Source of the DNA: Lepraria neglecta
Lineage: Eukaryota; Ascomycota; Lecanoromycetes; Lecanorales; Stereocaulaceae
Length of the DNA: 64,000 nucleotides
NCBI GenBank assembly: GCA_033220425.1
Contig: CM065649.1
Location: forward strand, 3,038,001-3,102,000
Reading direction: 5' to 3'
The notes under the pieces are model-generated. The model was not told the DNA's origin and searched no databases. It was given only the letters and a program-made list of their open reading frames with translations. How positions within the stretch are numbered: position 1 is the first letter of the stretch; each line of letters starts with the position of its first letter. Below are positions 20,678-32,579 of this stretch, piece by piece. The translations under genes and the position numbers were made by a program.

Positions 20678-23600
20678 TTAGCTCCCTCTCCTAGATTTCT
20701 CGTCCCGAGAAACTATCTATCCTTTATACTACCCTATTATACTAAATATTCAAGTAAACTAGCTATCCGCCGAACGGAACTAGCTAGTAAACTTTCCGAA
20801 TTCGTAATACGACTATATTCTCGATGTGTTGCTAGTATTAAGCGATATCTAATAGGTAATAACTCTAATAGATATTCTAACTACGTCGACGGCGGTAGGA
20901 AATATAACCTTGTAGTATTACCCCTTGAAATACGTTGTGTTAAAAAACGGCGTAACGAAATATAGTAAGAGCTCTCTAATACTCTTGTAAAAGCTAGTTA
21001 TCTATAGAAATAATTCGAAGTAGTAGAGAACGAAAAGAAAGCGATAGTTAAATATAAGTTATAGAATATTAAAGAATTGGAGGAGGATTAATATATTACT
21101 TCTATATCTTCCGATGATTTAATATTTAATATCTCGTCTAAGTAGTTTAATCTCCTCGATAGGTTTAGAGTCTCTAAGAGCTTTAACTAGTCTTCTCTTA
21201 TTTCTAATAGAACTATTATAGATATTCTCTATAGTTCCCCGCAAGGTTCCTAAGAGGTTCCTAGGTATTCTCTATTTTATTATACCCTTTCTATTTAACT
21301 AGATAGAACTAATTCCTCCTATATAGGATCCTCTTAACCTTATATTCTATCTCCTCTTCGATATTATAATAAAACGTCTTCTATAGTAGTATATTAGGAT
21401 CTACTAGTTCTAAGAGTAAGATATAGAATACCGGATATACTTTGGTATTAGGTAGTAGTTAGAGTTTATAGTTAACTAGACCTTTTACCTATTTAATTAA
21501 GAATAGTCTAATCTTAATATAATCTAGTTTCTTACTTAGTCTTATTATTCTTATATTTTTTATTAGAAGATATACTTTATCCCTCTCTTTTAGCTAAGGA
21601 ATATTCTTTCTTTTCTTATTAACCTATTTCTTTAACTTTATATTTAAGCTTTTAATAGACCTTTATATATCTATATATAAATTCTTTAGCTCTTTTATCT
21701 TAACTAAGGCCTTTTCTATATTAGAGCCTTTCCTTAGATCTAGAAATATATTTATATTCTTTTCGTAGTTAGTAAAGAATAGTATTAGACCTATAGTATC
21801 TAACCTCTTATTATTATATACTAGTTATACTATTAGAAGTAGTAAAATCTAATTATCCTATTTTTAGTTTATATAATATCTTAAGTATACTTCTATTATT
21901 TAATTCATATATTTCGTTTATCTATTAGTCTATAGGTAATATACTATTAATATCTAAAGTTTAGTTCTAATTACTACTATAAGTATTCTCTAGTAGTTAG
22001 AAGTGAATAATTTATCTCTATCGGATATTATTGATTTAGATATACTATAATCTCTTATTAGTTTATCGAGTAGTATAAAAGCTAACTAATCTACCTTATA
22101 GGTTTCTTTACACGGTATTATAATTATATACTTTATTAGTTTATCTATAATAACTATAATTAAGTTAAAGGTATCTTATATAGCTAGATCCTTTAATAGT
22201 AGTAACTTGACTATAAAGTCTATTATAATATTATCCTATAGTAACTCTAGTATAGGAGTAAACTATATTTATCTATACTTAGTATATTATACTACCTTAT
22301 TTTACTAGTACTTAATATATTCCTTAATATATTATTTAACACGCGCTCGAAGTTTTAGCGCTATATAGCCTTATTCTAGAAGTTCTATTATCTTAGATAC
22401 CCCTAGATAGTCTTATAAAGGGTCGTCGTAGTAATCCCTAATTACTTCTTTAGCGTATATATTAGGTAAGTATATCTTACCCTAGTACTTAAGTACTACT
22501 AAATCTTACTAATCCTTTCGTAGATTTATTGCGAGTACGTTATTATTATAGGCCTTTACGATTTTATCTATTATATCCGATTCTAATATATAAAGGGTTA
22601 TAGCTAATACCTAGTATAGTACTAATAATCCGTCTACTTCCTTCTTTAGAATTAGTCGTTCTATAATATTCTTTTCTTCTATATAGTCTAACTATCTACT
22701 AAGAGTATTTACTTAACTATTATCTTTTCCTAGGGTATAGATTATCTTGAATTTATATTAACCTAATAGCTCTAACTATTAAACTTATCTTCTATTTAAC
22801 TCCTTTAGTATTATAAAGTTAAGAAGATTTTTATAATCTATAAAGATAGTTAGATCTAAGTAGCTTTCGGCGTATACTCGCTAGTTCTATAATATATATA
22901 CTATAGTAAGTAGCTCCTTATTATATATATCGTAGTTCTATTCTACTACTAATATCTTCCTTAGATAATATATAACTAGATACTACTTTTAGTCTTTTAT
23001 TTAGTATAGATATACTCTAATTATAAGATCCGAGGTATCTATTTTAATATAGGCCGGTATATTAGCCTAAAAGGTATAGAGTACTAGTAGATCTATATAT
23101 ACTTTCTTTAATATATTAAATAATTTCTATTAGTCTTTCCCCTATATAAACCTAATATCTTTCTTTATAATATCTATTAGAGATAGTACTTTCTTAGAGT
23201 AGCCTTTAATAAACTTCCTATTAAAGTTAGCGAACCCTAAGAAGCTTTATACTACTTTAATATCTTATAGTATAGACTATTTCGCTATAGCTTTGATCTT
23301 CTCTAGGCTTATACTAATACCTTCTATACTAACTATAAATCCTAGAAATTCTACTAGCTATTAATAAAATTCGTACTTTTCTAGTTTAAGGAGAAGTTTC
23401 GCTTATAATAGATATCTAAGGATATCCTATATATACTTAATATATTCTTCCTTATTCTTAGAGTAAACTAATATATTATCGAGGTACACTATTACTATTT
23501 AATCTAAATATACTTATATAACGTTATTAATAAGTACTTAGTAGGTTACTAGTACGTTAGTAAGTCTAAACGGTATTACTAGATACTTATAGTAGCTATA

Positions 23601-25297
23601 TCTTGTTTAGAAGGTAGTTTTCTATTCCTTACCTTCTTTTATCCGAATTAGATTATATATACCTCTAAGATCTAGTTTAGTAAATATTTTTGCCTTACCG
23701 AGCTAATCCTATAGCTCTCCTATATTTAGTAATAGATATCTATTCTTGATAGTAATATCGTTTAATTTTCGATAGTTAATATATAGTCTTAAGCTTCCGT
23801 CCTTTTTTAGTATAAAGAGGATTAGATAATCTACTAGTAATTTGGATTCCTAAATAAATCCCTTTCTAAGATTCTTATTAATATATCTATAAAGTACTTT
23901 AAGTTCCTTTTCTAATAATACGTAAATAGGTCTAAATATTAGCTATTTACTAGGTTCAAGTTCGATCTTATAATCGTATAGCTAGTACCTAGGTAATACT
24001 TCTATATTTGTCTCTTCCTTAAATAAATATATCTACTTATTATACTCCTAAGGGATAGAGGGTATATTAGTTCCTCCTTTAACTCTTACTTTATTATCTT
24101 ACTAACCTTTACTAGTAACTATAGAGTTAGACTACCTTTTAGTACTATCCTTATACGAAGCTAAGGTAATATATACCTTAACTAGTCTTCGGTTCAACTT
24201 CTTATCTACTATTAAATACTACTAATATATAGGTATAATTCTAGTAATATTGCCGGATTAATCTATCTTGAGTACTCCTCGAGCCTAATCGATTATTAGG
24301 TTATACTTCTTTAACTAAGGTATTTCTAAACTTATATAATAGATAGCTATCCTAATAATATTAAAGGTAATCTCTTTATAGTAGCGCTGAATTATAATAG
24401 GTAATAAAAGTATCTCTTCGTCTACCTTTCCTATTAATAGTATTAACCTATTAGCTATCTAAAGGTTATACTACTATAACTTCTTTTAAGTTAGTATTCT
24501 AGTTATTTATACTAGATCTTATAAAACGAAGTTTCTAGTAGCTCTAGAGTCTATTATTACAATAGTCCGCTATCTATTAATAATTACTAATATCTTTATA
24601 TATATATCGTACTATACGGAATATAGATATTATTTAGAGGTTAATATATTAATCTCCTTATAGCTACCTCTACTATAAGGGATTACTCTTTTCCCTAAAT
24701 AGGAAGGAATCCTATAAGTTCTTTCTATCTTATATACTTCTAATATTTCTTATAGAGGTATATATACTATTCTTCTATCTATAGATTATAGAGTAACTCT
24801 CGTCGTAGGTTATTATTCTATACTTGTCCGCTCTCTAGAAAGTACTAGTACTTTCGCTTCTAAGCTAGATACTACTTATATAAATCTTATATATAGTATA
24901 TCTATCGTAGGAAACCGTACTCTTTAGATAATTCTCCTTATATATATTATCTTCCTAGTTCGTACGATAGATATAGTCGGTCTATATAATATTTCTATTT
25001 TATCCTCTAGTAGTCTAGGTAAAAGATATTATTTCGATAGTCCTTTTCTATTTCAATACTTGCCTATAGCCCCTTTAGTCTCTACTCTTTAGCTTCTTAT
25101 TTCCCTTTGTCCTTTAATACAATAAGTCTAGGTATAGATTTATCTAGTAATTCCTTAGAGTTTCCTTCTTCCTTAGATATAGTAGTTTTGGATATTAGTC
25201 CCTTTAGTAGTTATATATCTTTCTATTTAGCTTCTAACGTGCTAAGGGCTTCTTTCTACTCTAGGTCTATTTATTTTATTATCCTAATCCTACTTAG

Positions 25298-25748
25298 TAT
25301 AAGGTATACTCCCCGTTAGCGGGCCGTTATCGTTCCGTGAGATAGACTCCTCGCTAGCGGACCGTTGCTACGCTCTAGGAACTGCGTCCCGCTGGCGCTA
25401 CGATATTGGACTACGACTTAGCTTCTCGCTATTGCTATACTACTATATATAAAGGTATTTAAAGACGTGAAGTGGTTATATTACTAGTATAGTATAGGTA
25501 ATTCTATATTAGAACTAATTACTAAGGATCCTTAGGAAAGAAGTAGGTAGACCGCTCCTTAAGCTTCTCTCTACGGGTAACGTATAGCCGCTATTAGGCA
25601 GCTAACGTACTACTAAGAGCCTAGCTCCTGACGTCTACTAAGTCGGTCGAATATTATCCCGACCTACTCCGGCGCTCCGCGTACTAGGAGATATTAGAAT
25701 AACTTTACTAATAAGATAGACCCTTCTAATATAATAGTTGGTATTATA
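25298..25748 (-). repeat. Gypsy-1 copy B 3' LTR
   Basis: A 451-bp LTR followed on its right by the polypurine tract of the minus strand (about 25,749-25,764, written here as ATTATCTCCCCCCTT). Confidence 0.92.
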
Positions 25749-26699
25749 ATTATCTCCCCCCTTAAGTACTAGCCCTCTAGTATAAAGCTGCAGCGGCGCG
25801 CCTTCGTAGTATATACGTAGTAGAGAGGCTTAATAGTTAGTAGGTAGAGCTTATTAAAAACCTTCTAAAACCTAATAGGAAAAAGGAGGGAAAAGAGTCC
25901 CTACTTTATATAGCTCCGAGATAATATAAGTATATCTACTATCGAAATAACGAAATTATAAGGTGAATTTATTTCGAAGTAAATATTATATAACGTTAGC
26001 TAACCGCTATCGCTATAACGAAATTACGAGGTGAATTTATTTTGAAGTGAATCTTACGTAGTACTAGCTAACCGCTATCGCTATATTAAAACCCTACGGA
26101 TTCCCCTTTTACTTTCTTCTTTTATAACTCCTACTACTTATAGTATATACTCTATAATCTAATATTCCTTTAGTAGGTATAGAATCTAATTAATAATATA
26201 TTATCTCGTTATAATAACTCTTGATTCCTAAGTAAGTAGAGCTATCGCGGAGTCGCCGTAAAATAATATTAATAGTTTAATAGTTAATAATAGTAGTAGT
26301 AGTAGAAGTAAGTGTAATTTAATACGTAAGAGCTCCGTTATCGGGGTACTACTAATATTCGCAGTAGCGGACCTTCTATATAGGCCGTACCTTCGGGTAT
26401 AAGTCTAGTGCTACTATAGGCTAGTACCTCCTTGTACTCGGTGTAAGAGGGTACGATATAGAGTGAACCGTTATATCATGGTATAGGTATTATTTAATAT
26501 TCTACTTGCGTCCTACTAATATTAAAGATACTACTAGAGTTTAGGATAGAGGTCCGGGCACTTGCCGCTAAGTTAGCTGGTGGTATAGCGGCGGCGGGCG
26601 TGTCACGCCCGTTAGTCTAGCGTATTAGGGACCTACTTTAGCAGGTTACCTAGTAGCGTAAGGACTACGGTATAACCCCCGCTACGTCGGGTAATCGGT

Positions 26700-27320
26700 C
26701 GGCTCGGCAGGTAGCCGACCTGGAGGGGAGGGTGCGGGTGTTAGTAAGATATCCGAATCTGTAAGTTAACTCCGCTAACTCGCCGCAGGAGGTAAGCTAT
26801 ATTCTATCCTTTCCTTCTCTATCCTTCTATTATACCGCTTTCCTTAACTCCGCTTATACGCCTTATACGCTATATATATACCGACTAGTTTTTTCTAGGA
26901 TAAGGTAGAAGGGTTATGTATTATAAGCGTAGAGGCGAGTATAGTAGAGGAGGAGAGTAATAAGGAAGAAGAGGAAGAGGAAGAGGAATAGAAGGGGTTT
27001 AGGGAAAGTAGGGAGGATAATAAAGAGGAGGTAGAGGAAGAAGAGGAGGTAGAGGAAGAAGAAGAGGTAGAGGAAGAGGTAAGCTCCAGTATACCGTATA
27101 CTATAGCTATATACTATATTGTGCAGCTACCTGCAAGCCAACCTCGGAGTAATATTATTCGGGGTACTATAGTAGAGGAGCGGGAGGAGAGGAGGATAGA
27201 GGAGAGGAGGGTAGTAAGGAGGGAGAAGAGAAAAGAGAGGCGGAGAGCTATAAAAGTAGCTAAGAGGGTAAGCGATATCGCTCCGCTACTACCGCTTATA
27301 CTAACTTTCTAGGCTCGGTC
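26700..27320 (+). other. Antisense coding-like tail of Gypsy-1 copy B
   Basis: On the strand opposite to reverse transcriptase there are a Glu-rich tract (about 26,950-27,085) and an Arg/Lys/Glu-rich tract (about 27,130-27,268). Intron-like intervals flank them: a GTAAGC start at 27,080 running to a TGCAG end near 27,125, and a GTAAGC start at 27,268 with an ACTAAC branch-like motif and a TTTCTAG end near 27,311. The spacing (about 45 bases) fits fungal introns. Origin and function are unknown; the stretch is part of a fossil element. Confidence 0.35.
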
Positions 27321-29720
27321 CTCTTAGATTATATCTAATTAAGATAACTTTCTCCTACGCTTCCTTCCGTATCCCGTATACTTATTATACTTACTAATAG
27401 TATCTCCCCCCTTAGGGAACCGTCCTCGGCTTCCTAATGAATTTCGGGGTTATAACCGTATCCCGCAAAAACCAAGATATTATCCAAATATACTATATAT
27501 ATTATATCGACTAGGCCTATAAAGGCCCGATTAATATACGCTTAGAAAGTAGTAGGGGTATTCGCTAACCTAAATAGTATAATAAGATATTTAAAGTGAC
27601 TATAACGCGTATAGAATACTATCTTCTATTTATCGCTACGCTAAATTCGGATACGGTAATATATATCCTTAAGGTCTAACTTCGAGAATATTTTGGTACC
27701 GCTTAAGCGGTCTAGTATCTCCGTGATTAGGGGCAATAGGTACCGATTCTTAATTGTTACCGTATTCAACCCTCGATAATCTACGCAAAGACGTAGCCCC
27801 CTATCCTTCTTCGGTACGAAAAGTATAGGTACTCCTACCGGCGAAATAGAGTAGCGAATCTACTTCTTTCCTAGCGTATTATTAAGGTACCGCCGAAGCT
27901 CCGTTAGCTCCGTTCTTAATAGAGTATAGATAGAACTATAAGGTGGCTCCCTACTATCTAACTTAATAGCGTAGTCTCTCTGCTTTTATTCAGGTAAGAT
28001 CCCTACTTTCTTACTTAAGAAGATATCTTTATACTCCCGTAATTCAGGAGGAAGGGTTATATCGAACTCGTTAGTCTAAGGTTACTCCGCTATTACGGCG
28101 CTAGCGTAAACTATAGCGAATACTTTCTATTCCTATTACAAAACTTTACCAAATTCGGTCGGTCTATCTAGCTATATTAGCCTAGGATTTATTTGGTACC
28201 GCTATTAGCGCGCTAGCGTATTAACTATAATACCTGACTTATAAAGCGCTGGTATCCCGATTATCAAGTCGGGACCCTCCTAGTCTATAGTATAGAATAA
28301 GGAACTATATTCCTTTTCTTACCCCCAGTTATTAGTAGCTATATAGCTTAACTAAAACGCCCTATAATAAAAAGTGCCTTACCCGCTCGGTTATACCGGC
28401 GTCAGCAAGATAGCGCGCTCTAGCTATAATTATATTATACCACGAACCGCTAAGAGACTAAGCTAGTTATTACCCTAGGGTTAACCAGCCCCTTAAAGGG
28501 CTATCGACTACCTAGGAGGATTACTTATCCCTTAAGGTAAAGAGGTTCCAAAGCTTCTATTCGTTAGTCTTTCCCCGTATACTCGATAGCGGCGGGGTAC
28601 TATCTTTCTCTAACTACACCGAATTAGTAGGAGTAAAGCTTAGATCATCCCTATAGGGATATTCTGGCTTCTAATACCCCGTCTTACCGTAATAATAATA
28701 ATTATTATTACGGTATTTAGAGTTAGCCTTAGATACTAGATAAGACTTAGAATTTCGTCTCTTCTTACCACCTCGCTAATATCCTACTAGCTCTCCGCTA
28801 GCGGACTCAGTTAGAGTACTAAACACCTATTCTTCTAAAGGCCTACCCTTACTACTAGACCTAGGCGTTAATAAATAACGCTTAAGGTTCTTTTCCTGTA
28901 TAATCGTAAGTACTAAGAGACCGTTACGCGTCGTCGGGATACTACCGGTACTTAAGATTTTAGACTTTAACTTAGGGCGGAGTTTAGTTAAAAAGCTATT
29001 TACCCGGAACTCTTCTAATAGGGGAGTGATATAGCTTTCTAGTTCTTCTAGGTAAGCTTTAAAGACGGAAACCTTCTGTCCCTACTATTACTTAGCGCTA
29101 TTTAAGTACTTATAGGTAAGTAGTTAGCGATTTACTAGGTCTACTACTAAATCTAAGAGGAACTAAGAAAAGTTCTTAAAAGAATAATCGTCCAGCTATT
29201 CTTTCCGAAAGTATTAGTACTACTATATCGCTATATCCCCTTCTAGGGACTATATATAGTAGAGGATCTTCGCCCTATCGGTAGTGAAATATTTAGGACT
29301 TAGGAGGAATTTGATTTCGGTGTTAGTAAACCAGCGTATATACTCTCCTTCGCTATTCCCGTAATAGAGTTATATCTTTTCAGGGCGTATTATCTTTACC
29401 GCTAGTAAGACCGATAGTATATCGCTATCGCTAAGCCTATTAAAGTCTTCTATATCGGTGTTAGCTTATAGTCGAAGCTCTGCGTTCGGAGCTTCTAACT
29501 CCCGGACGCGTTTTTCTTCTAATAAGCGTTGGTTTTCTACCTTAAGTTAGGTAATCCTCTACTAGAGTGCCGGAGATAAAAGGGTCGAGTCCGAGGACTC
29601 CGCTGCCGGCGCGCCATCGGGGCGTATAGTTTCTATTTCTAGTTCTTCTAAAAGGCGTAGTTATCTTGCTATAATATCCTACTCCGGGCCTTTAGCCTTA
29701 AAGGTTAGAGTAATTAGAAC

Positions 29721-30171
29721 TATAAGGTATACTCCCTATTAGCGAGCTGTTATCGTTCTATAAGATAGACTCCTCGCTAGCGGACCGTTGCTGCGCTCTA
29801 GGAACTGCGTCCCGCTAGCGCTACGATATTAGACTGCGGCTTAGCTTCTCGCTATTACTACGCTACTATATATAAAGGTATTCAAAGACGTGAAGTAGTT
29901 ATATTACTGGTATAGTATAGGTGATTCTATATTAGAACTAATTACTAAGGATCCTTAGGAAAGAAGTAGGTAGACCGCTCCTTAAGCTTCTCTCTACGGG
30001 TAATATATAGCCGCTATCAGGCAGCTAACGCACTACTAAGAGCCTAGCTCCTGACGTCTACCAAGTCGGTCGAATATTATCCCGACCTACTCCGGCGCTC
30101 CGCGCACTAGGAGATATCGGAATAACTTCACTAACAAGATAGACCCTTCTAATATAATAGTTGGTATTATA
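29721..30171 (-). repeat. Gypsy-1 copy B 5' LTR
   Basis: A 451-bp LTR equal in length to its partner at 25,298-25,748. Confidence 0.92.
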
Positions 30172-31337
30172 TTTAGATTCCTCTTAAGTATTACTACCGT
30201 CTCTAATACTTAGGGTTTCTTCTTTATCCCTAATATCCAAGTTGAGTTTATCCCTAAATTCGTCCTTATTATTAGATTCTTCGTCGAGTCCTTATATTAT
30301 CCTATTATACTAGAAGTAATATTATTTTCGACTTTATCCTATATTAGTAGACTTTCCTTAGGCGTATTATCTATATTATCCTATATATATACTCTTTCTA
30401 GTATATTAAGTTACGGTTTATATACTATATTTTTCAACTTATAGTCTCTAGCGAAGTAGCCCGGTTTGCTATAGCTATAATACTTTAGTATTTTCTTACC
30501 TCTATACTACTTCTTACCCCTAGTAGGCTCTCTAAAGGCTTGCTTTCCTTTCTTTTCTATAAAGTCTAGTTCTATTAGTATTACTCCGTAGGGGTCGTAT
30601 TCTTTATATCCTAGGCGATAGCTCTTCGATTTAGTAAAAAAGCTTGAGTATTCTATTCCGCTAACTCCTCTATTATACTTCTTCTCTATAACTCTTTTGA
30701 ATAACTTATCGTTAATCTTAATTACTTCCTTAATTAGCTTATTAAGAGTATTAATAATATAACCCGTCCTTATAAGTTCGTCCTTAATGTTATCCTTTAG
30801 TCCTCTTTAATATATAGTTATTAATATATTATTATCCTAATCTATTTTGGCTATATACTATTAAAACTAAGTTGAATACTTAGATATAGACATCTTTTAG
30901 GTAAGATATTAGATAATATATATTACCGTATTAACTTTATTAGACGATCCGAATATATAGTAGATTTCGAGTCTAAACTATACTATACTCTCTATCTACT
31001 CCTTGATTTCCGTATTATCCTTATTATCTAGCTCTTCTATATATTTCTTTAGGAATAGATTAACCTACTTTTAGGCTCTTCTATATAGATAGATAATAGC
31101 GAAGGTAGGATATCGTTATACCGGTATATATTCCCTCTAGAAGGCTAGGTATAAACTAATCTAAGATAGCTATCCCTCGAGCTTATCTCTTTCTCTATAG
31201 TATAAGTCGAGTTAGGCTATCTTAATATACTTACTAAACCCTTTATTAACTATAGGACGTCTCTATTCTCCTAATGAACTTAGGGTAGTAACTCTAGGGT
31301 CTCTTAGTATAGTATTTATCCTTGAGAGTACTTAAAG

Positions 31338-31750
31338 TATTACGAACCGTATATCCCGGTATTATATTTATAGATTAATTCTTAATAGGGATAGAGGTAT
31401 AACTAACAAGAGGTAAAGTAGGCTTCAAGTAATACTAAGTAGGTCTAGTATATAATTAGATAATATATATTTAGTGTCTAGCTTAAGAGATCTATCGTAT
31501 ATAGTAAATAATAAATAGGAAGTTAAGCACGACGCTCTAAATAGTAAGCGGTACTCTATATATATAGATATACGAAACTCCGCCAAGCCTTTTATGATCG
31601 CTTTAATCGTAATACGCTTATTACGCTTATTACTTAACACGCTAAGCCTTTAGGATCTTATCCGAGTCGGGTATAGTTCTATTCGACTTATACTATAATG
31701 GGTACTACGCTATAAGGGCGTATCCCTAGTCATAGCTCCTAATCTTAATA
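31338..31750 (-). repeat. Gypsy-2 copy D 5' LTR (U3 type c)
   Basis: A 413-bp LTR ending at the ACTAC target duplication. It shares the R/U5 half with other Gypsy-2 LTRs, while the U3 half is its own type. Confidence 0.87.
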
Positions 31751-32273
31751 ACTACGCGAGCTATTTAAGTGCGTAGTATTGAAATGTTGACGTTCTAAGG
31801 GTACGGGCGCTAGGAACGCGCCTAGAAACACGCCTAGTAACGCGCCTAGATATTAATAAAGCTAACGACTTAGTGAGCGCTATAGACGTAATACGCAAAG
31901 CCGCAATGTCATAAAGTCCGCCGAATACGTATATATTAATATCGAATATTAATCGTATAGGGCTAGTATATACGTACCCCCGCGAGAACTTTCGCTGAAT
32001 CGCTCGAATCCGAGTAGATATTAGGGCTACGACTGAGCGCTATTGAGGGGTGGAGTCCCCGAGCGCTACCGCCGATTATAGAATATTACGGCTTTCGAGG
32101 TTAAGCTACTAGGCGCTTAGCCCTAAGGCTTGGCTACTTAGGCTACCCTAGAGCTACCTCTACTACCTCGGAGCAATACGCTTTGCGCTAAGGTAGCGGG
32201 GGCGCCCTAGGTACCTCCGGGCGCTATCCGCGGAAGCTAAAATTTGCCGAGGTAGAAATAATTTGTAGATAAT

Positions 32274-32369
32274 AAAGTTAAGCCCTAACTCTAATATATT
32301 AAAAGTTATTAAGGGTTAAATATTTTAGTACCTCGAAAATACTTCGAGAGCGGCTTTAGAGACGGCTCT
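32274..32369 (-). mobile_element. Helitron-like fragment
   Basis: AAGTTAAGCCCTAACTCTAATATATT and the following bases match the inner part of Helitron c (about 49,466-49,530) for roughly 60 bp, then become diverged. It lies between MITE-2b and a Gypsy-3 LTR. It is probably the flank of an older Helitron into which MITE-2b inserted. Confidence 0.5.
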
Positions 32370-32579
32370 TGTTAGGGGCCTATCTAGAGCGAGTCTATAG
32401 GGGTATAGTATAACTAGAAGAATATATCTAAGGAGAGAAGATAGATATATGAAGCCTGCGCGTCTTGGAGACGCGCCAAGCCGCTAGCTATAAGCGATGA
32501 GCAATAATCGAACGTTCGATAACTATGCTCTATACTACGCGTATCGGTACTAATAGTAAGCAAAGGCTAAGCTGTAATA
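32370..32579 (-). repeat. Gypsy-3 copy A 3' LTR
   Basis: A 210-bp LTR, TGTTAGGGGCC...GTAATA in plus reading, matching 39,625-39,834 and 48,975-49,184. Confidence 0.87.

Larger units (their letters stand above)
25298..30171 (-). mobile_element. Gypsy-1 copy B (LTR retrotransposon)
   Basis: A 4,874-bp minus-strand copy of Gypsy-1 inside gag of Gypsy-2 copy D. Flanks CTTAG (25,293-25,297) and TTTAG (30,172-30,176) fit one CTCGG-like target duplication altered by RIP. LTRs of 451 bp at 25,298-25,748 and 29,721-30,171. Parts: gag-like about 28,600-29,700 with a zinc knuckle near 28,680-28,740, reverse transcriptase about 27,470-27,960, tail 25,760-27,420. MITE-1 is absent, which gives the empty site for MITE-1a. 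RNase H and integrase were not recognised. Many breaks. Confidence 0.87.
20181..31750 (-). mobile_element. Gypsy-2 copy D (chromovirus, LTR retrotransposon, nested)
   Basis: A minus-strand Gypsy-2 element bounded by ACTAC (20,176-20,180 and 31,751-31,755). LTRs at 20,181-20,677 and 31,338-31,750. Removing nested Gypsy-1 copy B leaves about 6.7 kb. Parts from right to left: gag (about 30,175-31,337 and 24,700-25,297, zinc knuckle near 30,420-30,500), protease (about 24,300-24,600), reverse transcriptase (about 23,500-23,920), RNase H and integrase (about 21,700-23,100), chromodomain (about 21,220-21,345). Heavily RIP-mutated fossil with dozens of breaks. Confidence 0.88.
19942..32271. mobile_element. 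MITE-2b, split by a Gypsy-2 insertion
   Basis: Left part 19,942-20,180 and right part 31,756-32,271 are the two pieces of one MITE-2 (about 755 bp, inverted relative to MITE-2a). Between them Gypsy-2 copy D is inserted with target duplication ACTAC. The outer flanks carry AT on both sides (19,940-19,941; 32,272-32,273), a plausible 2-bp target duplication. The surrounding TATATATAAAG-TTAAGCCCTAAC sequence resembles the inside of a Helitron, so MITE-2b may sit in an older Helitron remnant. Confidence 0.82.

Noticed and set aside
27121-27312. A 63-codon Arg/Glu-rich frame considered as a host gene
   Set aside because: It lies within Gypsy-1 copy B and has a counterpart in copy A, so it belongs to the element; reported only as an antisense coding-like stretch.
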